In this document: positions 37,606-49,456 of the stretch, one piece after another
How the letters are laid out: every line of letters starts with the position of its first letter
Position numbering within the stretch: position 1 is the stretch's first letter
NCBI RefSeq assembly: GCF_013373865.1
Contig: NC_050469.1
Coordinates: forward strand, 27,699,546 to 27,763,545
Reading direction: 5' to 3'
Length of the DNA stretch: 64,000 nucleotides
From: Monomorium pharaonis
Taxonomy: Eukaryota; Arthropoda; Insecta; Hymenoptera; Formicidae
Program-made: the position numbers and the translations under genes
The notes under the pieces: model-generated
What the model was told of the DNA's origin: nothing
The model's database searches: none
The model's input: only the letters and a program-made list of their open reading frames with translations

Positions 37606-40600
37606 ACAGGTAAAGGATAAAATAGCGAGATTTCTATTGGTGATATCTTGATCTGTGATGCATAGATATGTGTAGTTTATTAACTAGATACTTATATTAA
37701 AATGCTAATATTTATGCATGTTGTTATCCTACAATTCTAAAGTTTCATAAAAATTAACAATCATTCAAGTATAAGCCAGTCATCAATCGGACAATTTAAT
37801 GGCCTCGTGTATCTTCAGAATTTCCGCGAAATACTTACTCTGCAATCTTATACTACTGATCTACCACCACGAGATGAATCGTCACTATCCCGGTCCTCTT
37901 CACATTATTATTAAAATTATTCTACGAATATTACCAACTGTGATAATTTTATCATTATGGGAACTGGGTTTTTTAAATTATTATTGACGTAATTTTCCGC
38001 GAAATTGCCAGATGCAAAAAAATATAACGCTTGAGAAACCAAGATATTCTTTTTATGTGTGTATATGTCTTATACATGTGTAACAAAAAAACTTTTGACA
38101 TTTGGCCAAGAAAGTTTCGATAACAGATAAAAATAAAATTCCAATGCGACTATTTTATTTTGCTTTTGATTTATGTTTTTAATTTTAAAATTTCAACAAG
38201 ATATTAATTAAAATCTTAAATAAGTTAGAAAGACATTACAAGTGCAAATATAATAAACTTAGAAATGTAAAAATATATATTTAGTATAATAATTTATAAG
38301 AATTAGAATTTATAATTTTCAATTAAATTATAAAAACTGAAAAAAACAAACATTAAATAAAATTTTCACGTAAATTACGGTTATAGTTGCAATAGATTCA
38401 AAAAAATTTGAGAAAAACAATTAAATTAATTTTTGCAAATATTTATATATTTTTTTATATAAAGAGTTTTAAGAGAGAGAAAATGTCAAAAGTATTCTTA
38501 TGTTTTCTATTTCGCTATTTGTTTCTCCATGGTATATTTCTTCCACTTGGAGATGCAGCTTTGCAAGTTTTCACGGGACGCACAGTCATCTCGGTTGTGT
38601 CCCTTTGACCTCGCGCCGTAAGATGAGATTTCTTCGCTCGAAGAGGCCGACTGCGTTTAATAATCTCGCGGTAATCGATTTACAGCAACGACGACGATTC
38701 GCACGCCGTCGCATCGCTCGTCCGTTTGCTCAGCCGGCTGCAACGTAGAAACGGCCTGGCTCGCCTGCTCACTCGCTTGCTCTTACGACATTCCGCGTGT
38801 TTTCGATTAATGGGACCAAGCGTCCTATAGCAAACGGCGCTTTTCAGCGCGCCGCATCGCCGTCGCGTTCCTGAAATCTCGCGAATGCCGCGCCATTTTT
38901 TCGCCGCGTCGCACGCCAAGCGATGTCGTAGCTCAATTTCTCAAACAACGTGGCATTCGTAGCACTCTCTGCACCTCCCTGATCGCGTCCTAGGATTCAG
39001 ACTCAAATACGAAAAAACATTAGAGCCTATGTTGCGCCTCTCTCCGCTAGAAGCGGTCATACATCTTATCTCGAGAAATTCTGCGTTGCATGATCGCACT
39101 TTCGTAAAACCGTTAATTCCATCCCTCTCCATGGACCTCTATGCCTTATTTGGCGGTAATATTTCTTCGTTTTTTTGTTTTAAAGACAAGACATTGGAAA
39201 TTTGCATGTGCGTAGTCTCTGATTAGCGACATTAGTTAGATTAGCTTGTAGATGTAAAAGATATAATTGAATTGAGTGTGAAGAGTTTATATATATACAT
39301 TGTTAAATATTAAAGAATCGAATTTAAACGAATTCCTTAATTTGTATAACATTGTGTTACTTTTAACTTCCATATGTGTCGAAATTTATTATTTTACAAC
39401 ATATTATGATTTTAAAAAATTATCTTGAGTCGATCCATTTCTATGGTTGAATTGCTCAGTTTTAAAATAAGTGTTGTTTATATTAATGTATGCATCTGGT
39501 AAGATTAACTTAAATTGGATACAATTCAACACTATAAATTTAACAATACAAAAAAGATATGATCAAAATAAATTAGCATATTTGAGTGATCACACTATAA
39601 TTGATAAAACTTATCGCGATCAAATAAAATGTAATTTATTTTAAAAGAAAAATTAATATTTAAAAAATTTAAAATTCACGCAGAACTGAATAAAACTCAA
39701 CATATCTGAATCGTATTTTCTTTTCTTTTCTTTTTTTAATTCAATCGTTAGGCGAGAATTATTGCGGAATTGCAACTGTTATTTCTCTACTTTAATTTAT
39801 TTTCAGGTATTTGCGTTTACGTCTGATCGTGAAGGATCGTATTTTTACATGACACCCGATTCAGTCAGGAAATACGATCGTGATGCTAATTTCGTGCGCC
39901 TCGCGTAGAAAGGTTTACGAGTGTTCCCGTTGTCTGAGTTCTGCGATAGCCGATATCACTGTCACGAGATTTTAGTGGGCTCTCGATCGTGAAAAACATA
40001 CGTTTGCACTTTATGTTTACGAGTGCGTATGCCGCTCTGCGATTTATGAGCTGTAATGTATGTACATAGCTCCGGAAATAATGGACCCGCATTTTAGAGC
40101 ATGATGAAGTAACAAATCATTTTTCAAACCGTCACATTATTTTCTCACAATCTTGAAAAATTTTCTTTTTGTAATACCTTAAGACTTATTTTTATCATAA
40201 CAGTGAATAAATAGAAAAAAAAGAGTTCTGCTAAAATGTTAAAAAATTTAGCCTTTTACAGATGTAAAATTTTTCTTGTTGAACCATCAAATTATGTAAT
40301 GCCTTACAATTATTTTAACAAAAAGAATTATTTTTAGATCTGTACTTAGCTTTAAATATTTTAGCAAAACCGATTTTTTCTTTATAATTTTAATAGTATG
40401 AATTTTATATCACTCGCGCATTTGTATATAACACAAATGTAAAATTAATAAGTTTTACAATGATCGAAATTTCCGCTTTAAATTTAATTGTATCTAAATG
40501 TCGTACAAAATAAGTGAAAAATATTTCACCATACATAAATTCACACACACTTTTCTTCTCATAAAATTTATCTGTGTAAACAATTAAGTTAAAGAGATAA

Positions 40601-40757
40601 TTCCAATATTCTATCCATCGTATTTTAATTTACAAATCAATACTTGCAATCTACTGCACAGACTAACGCATCATTTTCCTTGTTATTTTTTTTTTTGTTT
40701 TTTACACGTGAGTATCTCCATACACTAATACAAGACGAAAACTATCACAACCGTTTC

Positions 40758-41146
40758 TCATCGACGAGGGACGATCAGAGCGACATACACGAAACGATAA
40801 ATCTTATTTGTTTCCATGTCGATGAACAGCTCCGACACCATCGGAAGAATGAGTTCATATCTTTGGGACAGAATGGAGTCTATATTAGTCCCATCTGCCT
40901 TCTCTAGAAAGGCTTCTGCATGAGCGAACATTCACACTAGGATGAGACTGTGACAGATAAAAAGCAGAACGGACGGTCGAACGCGTAGATACATCCAGAT
41001 TATATGCGGCCAATTGATCACGAATCTGACGTCTGCAGTGCCTCTCTTGTTGCCATACATCGGCGGATTTACAGCAGTTTCTTTCAGAGAAAACATCATC
41101 CGTACGATCATCAACACATCAATGACGAAATAAGAATACAATCCTC
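40758..41146 (-). pseudogene. unidentified interrupted open frame, possible decayed gene or exon
   Basis: On the minus strand one reading frame stays open from a strong acceptor-like sequence (TATTTTTTGCAG ending at about 41147) to a TGA at 40758-40760, about 128 codons, broken only by a TGA at 40932-40934. The first part includes LMIVRMMFSLKE and WMYLRVRPSVLLFICHSL, alternating hydrophobic and basic. The second includes SILSQRYELILPMVSELF. This is unusually open for its AT-rich surroundings. It could be a degenerate membrane-protein gene, such as an insect chemoreceptor, a transposon fragment or chance; I do not recognise it and no upstream exon joins cleanly in frame. Confidence 0.25.
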
Positions 41147-42577
41147 TGCAAAAAATATATTCCTCTACTCTACAATACTTGCGTCATGCAATAATCGTCA
41201 CCTTCAAGCTTTATGTAATCATAATCTTATAATTCTTTTTGCATTTATCGTCTGCACGAGTGAGAATACTAACGTTCACTTGTCACAGCTACATTTGCAA
41301 AGACACACATACTTCATCCAATTTAGCAATTATTTCAGTTAGTTTTTGATAAAATAATTAAATTATATATTAATTACATTTGTAAATTAAAAGAGACATT
41401 TCTTAAATGTTATATATTGATTTTTTTGCTGCTTTACTTAACAAACAAATCAATCTGAACACGAGTCAAACATTGACCAAAATTTTTATTTGTTACACAT
41501 CTTCTGTAATTTTAGTAATAGAAATTTATATTTGCTGTTTGCTGTTTGCACGCATCCATTTTTACGATAAGATTTTATGGGTGTTTATTAATTATCTTCT
41601 CCGGCAAATAAAGTCAATTGTTAATCGAAGAAACAAAATGAATAATACAAGACTCGTATATCGACGAGCATGTGTGTGAAAGAAGAATGAAGATTGTAAG
41701 TAGAAAAGAGAAGATTAAAAGAAACGATCGTAAGAAGCGGCGAAGGTAAAAGGATACTTGAATGAATAAATAAAAGAAAGGAGAGAACATGAGACAAGGA
41801 AAGGGGAGAAATGAAACAGAGAGGAGATGAAATAGATTCATGTACAGCAAGAGGAGATGCGTTTTACGTTCGAAACCAGTTTCTATAGTTTAATTTCCAC
41901 GAGTGGACATATCTTACTAATTTATAGCGGCGGTGTACCCTGTCTCACATCACTGCGACCCGACCTCGTCGCCCCCGTGCGTCTTTCGACATTTTATTGG
42001 ATCGTCCAACCGCTTTGTGATCCGCTGGATCTTTAATGGTCGCATCGCATCGTCGAGAAATTTCGACGTTCCGAAATAAAGAATGTATCCCCCTAATGAT
42101 GAAGATTGGTTCGGTATTCGGTCGCATGTAGTGTTGGTTCATTTAATTCATCCGAATATAGAACACTAATTGCCATGTTTTGCATTATACTTTTGCAAAA
42201 ACAACGGATATATTATTAATATTATGCAATACAAGAAAAGTGAGTTTTTTAATGACGACAAAATAAAAGTCGAACAAGAGATAAAAATTTTATCGCGCTC
42301 GTGTTTCAATTAATATGTATTCATGTAGGTGACGCTAAAAACACATATATTGGTGTAAATGACTTTTTTTGATTACTGCTAATGATCTTACACCAATCAG
42401 TAGAATATACTTAATCCGAAATGTTATTAAGATGAGATTATATAGTACAATTAATAAGATGTAGATTATTATTGTGTAATAAAATTAAAAAAATATTTTT
42501 AATTGATTAAGTCTTTAGATTTAAATAATATTAACAACATATTATTAAAGTTTCAAATTAATTTAAAACTTTATTAC
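41147..42577. other. AT-rich non-coding stretch
   Basis: No gene recognised. 41680-41840 is purine-rich on the plus strand. 41930-42150 is a short GC-richer patch. Confidence 0.45.
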
Positions 42578-42801
42578 AATGGCAAATATAGAGCACAATA
42601 TATTAAAAATAATAATAAAGACAACAGCTCGTGTCACAAACAGTTGATTATATCCAGTTAGGATTTAGGCTATATAAAATAGTGAAAATGACGGCTCATT
42701 ATAGAATTTATGAAAAGTCGATTATGTCCCATAAATCAATGTGGCAATAATTACTTTTAAAGAGCTACGTTTATAAATAAAGTCCAGTAATGTTCAATAT
42801 T
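42578..42801 (-). repeat. dispersed repeat, copy 2 (inverted relative to copy 1)
   Basis: The reverse complement of this segment aligns with 30090-30307 along its whole length. It lacks the GGACATTATTTATAA duplication and the 32-bp palindrome seen beside copy 1. With copy 1 it forms an inverted pair about 12.3 kb apart. The family is unidentified. Confidence 0.8.
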
Positions 42802-45488
42802 ATAGGTATTGATGTGTTTAAATTGATTATTTCGAAATGAATATTTTTTAATATTTTTTAAAATTGTTATTTCTAATGTTATCCAAATACTTTTTGCTTT
42901 CGATTAATATGTTTCACAAACTGACCTCAAAATCTGTATAATGGGTCATAAGTTGAGCATGTTAGTTTCGATTTGACAAAGTATTTCTTTTTTTTAATAG
43001 CGGATACCAACTCACTTAGTTTCTTGTTTAATTTGATTCGCATGACTTTGGCTCGTCAAATGTGCTCGATGTCAAGAAACGACGATTAACTGCTTACTAG
43101 TCGTGTCGCATGCCCGACGCCACGTTCCTAACATTAACGTTTTTGCGGCGCGGTTCTCCGCGCGATGCGACTTTCCCTGGCGCTCAAAGTTCCGCGTTCA
43201 ACAATTAGACGACCGTTTCAGAATTTCACTCTAATGAATAATAATCGATCCAGGGGAGAGGCGCGTGACTGGCAGGCGTTCCATTAGACGCACTATCTCT
43301 TAGATATGCTTTCGAATTGATTTCTCTCTCTCTCTCTTTCTCTCTTTTTCTCTCTTCCTCCCTTTTTTTAGTGAATCGTACTAACGATGACATGGTAGTT
43401 TTGAACAAAATAAAATTAAATCTGTTCTCGAGTTTTTGTTTTGGTTTTTTGTCTCAATTAGTCTAATTGAGTTGTCTTTTGTTTTAAAACGGGCTTAAAA
43501 ATAGACGAAGATAATATAAGTACCAGTCAAAGTGATTATGTTCGTGATTATGTTATACGGATGAGAGAAGAAACTCGATCTCATAGTTTAATTCGAATTG
43601 ACTTTTGTATAATCGTCGCGGTACATCCTCGCGCACAAATTTTAAGTTTTGTGAAATTGTTGCCAGGAGATTGATGATAGATACACGTTGTTTGCGACGC
43701 CATATGGTGGCAGATACATTGCGCTTTCGTTCCACGCGTTCCGTATTTGGCGCGGCTGCTTTTTCGTTTGCGAATGATATAAGGATAAAGTGGGTCTGAA
43801 GATATCGCGGGTCTTCATTCGCGGCGTTAGTTAGATACCGTCATTCATTATTAATGGCACGCACGACATTCGTAATTTTACTTGGCGGAAAAACTGGCCG
43901 ACAAGCGAAACGTGTCCGGTCGAAGGAGAAAATTGCCTTGATATTTATATGACAATAATCGTGCGGACAGGTGCATGAGATAAATCTTCTAGGAGCTGGA
44001 AGACCTGGCGGAGAGCGGAATCAAGCGTCGATCAAGCCGTCGATCTGGTCGGCAGCGACTAATCTCGCGACAAACATTTCGATGGTAATGACCGACCCTG
44101 ATCCTCAACTTCGTCGAGTAGTACCGTATATCTCGGCGCTAAGTAGCCATTAATACGACGTCGCTCGCGTGTCACTCCCAGCGACGCTGAAAGAGACGAA
44201 TGGCCATCGGTGCCCATGTACGTTATTCCTCTCGTGTGTATCGTTACGACTCCACCTATACGTTGCAGTTAGCTGCCGTGACACTGCGGTGATTTCCAAC
44301 GGGCTTTTAACTCAAAATCGCCGATTCCCGCCGCGTTGATTCAAAGCGCTCGAAGATAGATGACGGCTGATGGACAATCTATTAAGATCGATACGCTGTC
44401 GCCCGTGCCTCTCGTTCGTCGCTCATGTCGCCGGTGTGTTTGCCTCGCGGATCTTGTCTTATGCATCATGCCGATCGATTGTCGAATGATCGAGCACAAT
44501 GAGAGTTTTAAAGGAACTGATTTCTAAGTCGCTTACCGTAGCTACCGTGGACTTTAGCATTACCGAGTGCCGATAATCCGCGATCGTTAGACAAGTTTAG
44601 ATTTGTTACGTGAGACACACGTCGTAAAATTGTTTTATTGATGACGACGGTGCGATACGACGGTTACATAATCAACTACTTAGTTAACGAAAACTCGTTT
44701 CTTTTTTACGATCTAATACTGCCATAAAAGACGAGAGATTTCCAAACACGTGGTCGTTATAAAGCAGAACGCCGCTTGAAACGATAAGCGCTTGGTGACA
44801 TAGCGGACACGAAACCACTCGTATGCGGTATCTATTCGGCCATCACGATCCCGCCGTGAATCGTGTAACCGCAAATCGTCGCGCGCGGGAAGGACGTGAC
44901 CTCGAGAAAATATGGTGGCCGAGAAGGAAAGAGGCGAAAGAATCCGAGGGCCTACGTTAAAAGGCCTCGAAGCTTAAGTTGGCCCCTAATAACCATCTTT
45001 GTAGAGGCTTCCACTTCTATTGGTATCATTCGGTTAATCCTATCTCATTGCCGTAAGTCCATTGACAACAGTAGTGTCGAAAAAGAGTAAGGACGCGCAT
45101 GGTTCCTTCTTCTCCATTGATAAAAAATCTTATAATTATATAGGACTGAATAAAGCATATATAAAAGATATAAGTACAGAAATGGATTATTTTTAAACTA
45201 CTTTTTTCGTCGTTCGTCGATGTTCATCTTCTCCCTTTTCTCGCTAAAGATACAATGGATATAAAATGTCGAAATCAATATGTTTTGCAATTTATGTACA
45301 AATAATTTTATTTTGTATCAATACGTATGCGCATCTGTAATGTAATAATTATCAGTATTAGGCGATTATTGATTGCGTGACTTTACGAATTTGCCACTAG
45401 AATTAATATGATTAAATATAAATTAAAAGCGGAAAGTATAATTTTAAAATACGATGACAAAAGAGACTCTCGTTTCCCATAGAATTTT
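42802..45488. other. non-coding stretch
   Basis: No gene recognised. AT-rich to 43000, then moderately GC-rich from 43080, with a CT microsatellite at 43321-43366 and CpG-rich DNA at 43970-44480. Confidence 0.4.
43321..43366. repeat. CT microsatellite
   Basis: CT dinucleotides with TTTC interruptions. Confidence 0.85.
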
Positions 45489-45840
45489 CTACTGTCCGTC
45501 GCAAAGAAAGGCACGGGAGAGAAGATGAGAGGCAATACCTTCTTGATATCGCTTCTTGATCTTAAATCGGTTTTCCGAGTCGTTGCCGCTGCTGCTCTGC
45601 TGCGATCCTGTTCGCTCGTGGAAGTCCGCGGTTGAGCCGTTTGCTTTACTACCGTCACGTGTGTAAGCCGGAGCGCGGACGTGGAACACGAACGGAAAAG
45701 AACGATCGCACCTGCGACGATAGAGTCCACGTATACCGGGGGCGCGTCGGGCTACCGGCTGGTTAAGATAGCGATCCGAGCGCGGCGTCGGACAATGCCG
45801 TAAAATAGCGCGACCGGCAGTGAATCAAGCCTTATGGCGA
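45489..45840 (-). other. GC-rich block with long open minus-strand frame and donor-like site
   Basis: One minus-strand frame has no stop from about 45840 to 45489 but also no ATG. Its last part reads like coding sequence, with Ser/Gln/Asn runs (GSQQSSSGNDSENRFKIKKR), just before AAGAAG|gtattg at about 45542. It could be part of a first exon of a minus-strand transcript. The absence of an ATG and the GC-rich composition argue for caution, and no partner exon was found. Confidence 0.2.
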
Positions 45841-48800
45841 AAACGTGAACGATTAGCGCCGATCTGTGTTAACACACGGATCCAAACGCGACACAGCAAG
45901 TCGCTCCGTGGAGCCCCTCCAAGCTACCGTTCTTGCCGGATCTTCCGCGATCGGGGCCTCCGGTCTCCCCGTGAAGCGCGGACGCGTGTTCGCGCGATGT
46001 AATTGCGCAATCGACCCTACCTACCTTTTAATAAATCGCCTTTTCCCCTCGGTGGTCGCGATTACTTCACCGGTTGTGGACAGACGTGTACCGAACGCCT
46101 GTAAACGCCGTCGTGATTATCGCCGACCACCAACGACGCGCGCGGCGTATGCGCCGCCTTGTTGGCGACTTCGTGCCGTACGATGCCCTACGGACATCTC
46201 CCGATAACGGAATCGAATCTAAAGTGACGTTAACTTTTTAAGAACCGTTTAAGAGAAATTTATGTGACGAGATTTCCAGACGGAGAGGACTCATACTACC
46301 GGCCGTTCCTAAGTACTTGGTTTTGTTACGCGACAGGATCTTTCCTTTATTTTAGCAAGATCAACTATCAGCGTGACTTTTTTTTAAGCAACGCTTAAAA
46401 TATTCTTTTTTTAAAATCGTTTTCTCAAAGAATGACCAGAATCTAAAAAATGTCAAAGGTCGTTGCTTTCATGAGGAACGATTTGTATTCGCAGAAATAC
46501 GAACTTTTCTAAGAAGTACAATGATGAATCGACGTAAATACGTACGATTATCATCGGCGGTCCGGAAGTAAAACGCGCGCGGGGAAGAGTAGGAAAGCGA
46601 GCCAGAGTACAACGGGAGGGGGGGGGAGGGCAAAAAAAGGGCATCGCGAGGTACTCGAAGGGCCGCAAAAGTCGAAAGGACAATCGCTCGTCAAAAGCAG
46701 CCGTCAAAACATCCCCAAGGATCCATGGCGAATCAAATTCTCACAGTAAAGGGCAACGCGTCGAGCCGGCGAGCCAGCGGCGGAGGTTCCACGATATAAA
46801 TGAAGAAGAAGGTTCGTGAAGAAGTTCGCCGTTGCCCTCCTATACAGCGCGACAATATGTGACCGCAAACAAACGAGTGGCAGCGATAGGGGGCGCCAAT
46901 GCGCATTCAAGTCCGGACAGACTGTCATTTGTCACGTCTTTCACGGTCTCTAATGACACGAACTGCTTTTGGATGCCTTCTTCTTATGCCAAGCGGGCAC
47001 CTGGCACTGACTCGCTTTATTATTCTCCTTTCCTACTTCGGACCCCTGCCCCCTCCGCCTTTCGTCTGCTCTTTCGCTCTTCAGCCTCTCCTCCTGTTTC
47101 TATCTCCGTAACGATCGCGCGATCTATCTCTTCGGTCTTTCCGTCGCGCTCGGTCTTTCTGGCTCTCTGGTACCGTGGCGTTGCGACGGTTAAATTCGAT
47201 TTGTTAGGATTAAGGGCGACGTCGCGACGGAAGTGCCCTGCGCGATTCAGTGGGCGCTTATTGAAAGCTGACAAGAAAAAAGAGCATAAGACCTAGTGTG
47301 CATTAAAGAGAGCACATCTCCTAGGAAGTATTGGCTCTCTAAACGTTCTGTTTGGTAATTCTTCTTATCATCTCCGTTTTAATTTATGTCATAATTTCCG
47401 CGACGCGTGAGGTCACTAGAAAGACCGGTCACTAGTTCTTCGAAATGCCATGAAATAAATTCGCAAGTCCCCTTTGTGCCTCCAAACCGATCTTCGTGTT
47501 TCTCTTCTCTACTATTTAGCCGTGTGTGTGGAGCGAATTCCGCTCCGGTAACGCGTCTCGTCGGCAGTCGGCATGATTTAAACTCATTGGGTGCCACATC
47601 CGCGCGCGCGTTTAGCTCCGAAGCGCGTTCACGCATACGCGGACTGAAAAGCATATGCGAGGGACGGTTGCTCGTATTGTTCGCGTTGTAGCTGGTGGTC
47701 GTTCTCGATCGCCAACCTGCTTTGTAGGCCTGTGCAATCATCCACTCGCTATAAAAATTACGACATTATTTCCATTCCATTTCTATTGCAGATAGAATAA
47801 GATAATATGTTATTAATGATAGACATCTTATGGCAAGATGTATATATATATCGTTTCTTTATTAGCGAATTGTGCACTCGTACATTTGCGCTGCGTAAGA
47901 ATTTTTCTTACGTGTTTGAGAACGTCAAGTGAATTTATTTATTCAAATCAGAATGTTAGAATGTAACTTGCCGCTTCTCGGACAGATTAACGAATTGCTC
48001 ATTCGCGACATTACTCATGAATCGCTAAAGAATGATCCGATATTTCTTCGCCGGAAGGAATGAGAAATGGGATGATACGAAAAAGGCACGAAGGCCTCGA
48101 TACTCCCGTGACGTGTGCTCTCGAGTGGTCGTACGACAAACGACTATCGTTCATCATCAAATAACGACTAGAACGGGATGGCATAGTAGGAGCAACTCCA
48201 GTACACGGCACACCATTCGTACCGCATGCCGGACCAATACGTCTACCGAATGACACAAACGGACACCTCGCTGTTCTAGCTTCCATTCCATAATGTCTTA
48301 CATGACTTCTGATACGGGCATGACTTTCGGCTCGTCGATCAAAATTCCCGTAATTCAATAAGTAATATAACGTTTGTTTACATTTTAAATATATACATAT
48401 ACTGGTGAAATATGAAGCAATTTTTTCAGTTTGATGTTTTTTACGTAGCGCATTTTCTCTTTTTATAATTTTGATACACGTATAATTATCAAAAACACAA
48501 TTAAGTGATTACGATAAGTTTAATAGTATTTAGCATCAGTGAAGAATTCTCGAGTATTTAATTTATTGATCTTTAAGACCAAGTATTACGAAGTGAAAAC
48601 CATATTTTATTGTTATATTATTTTTACTATTGAGATAAAAATTGTACAATACAATCATTAATTAATTTCGGTTTTAGCTAAGAATTAAAAATTATTTACG
48701 GCCACGAATACCGGTTTGTGTTTTGGGTGCGGAATCGAGAGAATGACAAGCAAACGGCCAGATAGATATTATCGCGCCGCTATTTATGCTCCTGGTTCAG

Positions 48801-49095
48801 GATTCAAAGAAAGAATGGGAGATTCGCGGCAGAAATCGCGCGCGAGAATCTCCTCTCACAAAATAGCCCGTCGGATCGTTTGCCGATTATCCGCGCGTAA
48901 CCGATCGGACGGCCCGCGGACAAAGCAAACAAGTTGTTTCGCTACACTTTGCGCGAAGCAGAGCGGAGAGAAGAGGAGACGAGGAGAGAGGGAGAGAGAT
49001 AGTGCCCGTGGGCCATCGCGCGCCGTTTCGGTCATAAAACCAGGAGTTATGGTTATTTAAAAACTTATTGGCCCGCCCATGCGAGTGCGTGGAAC
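45841..49095. other. non-coding stretch, alternating GC-rich blocks
   Basis: No gene recognised. GC-rich at 45841-46210, 46550-46900, 47030-47270 and 47400-47740; AT-rich at 47750-47960 and 48360-48700. A G-rich motif at 46614-46630 is listed separately. Confidence 0.4.
46614..46630 (+). other. G-rich motif with quadruplex potential
   Basis: GGGAGGGGGGGGGAGGG gives four or more runs of three G with single-base loops. Confidence 0.5.
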
Positions 49096-49115
49096 GGGCA
49101 GCGGGAGGGCGGGGG
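49096..49115 (+). other. canonical G-quadruplex motif
   Basis: Four G-runs of at least three with loops of 4, 1 and 1 bases (GGGCAGCGGGAGGGCGGGGG), in a CpG-rich block. Short loops favour a stable quadruplex; any regulatory role is inference. Confidence 0.6.
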
Positions 49116-49422
49116 CGAAACGCAAGGGAGAGGAAGAACGCCGTGACCCAGCCGAGATAAATCAAAGGATATTAAGATCGTTCCTCCCCTTTCGCGATAC
49201 CCTCTCGCTCCTGCTCGCGGGAGGGGGAGTTCTTAGCCGAATGCATTACGGGGAGGCAGAAGGCCACCATAAAACTACCTGTAGTACCGCGCGCAGGGCT
49301 ATACGTATCCGCGTGTACCTGCCTACTTTACGTTCCGATCGGCGACAAGAGACCGGGAGCAATTCACCAGGTCCAAGAAGCAAAGTGGATTCGTGATAAA
49401 CGGATATTGAGTTTCGCGGGAA

Positions 49423-49456
49423 TCTCTCTTTCTCTTCTCTTTCTCTCTCTCTCTTT
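49423..49456. repeat. CT microsatellite
   Basis: CT dinucleotides with TTTC and TTCT interruptions. Confidence 0.8.

Larger units (their letters stand above)
33913..40757. other. non-coding stretch with one GC-rich block
   Basis: No gene recognised. 35700-36130 is CpG-rich, with a TATA-like GGTATAAAGATC at about 35845 on the plus strand, and could be a promoter or enhancer block. 36890-37100 and 38580-38930 are smaller GC-rich blocks. 37150-38480 and 39230-40640 are AT-rich. A 9-bp tandem repeat and a GT-repeat foldback are listed separately. Confidence 0.45.
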
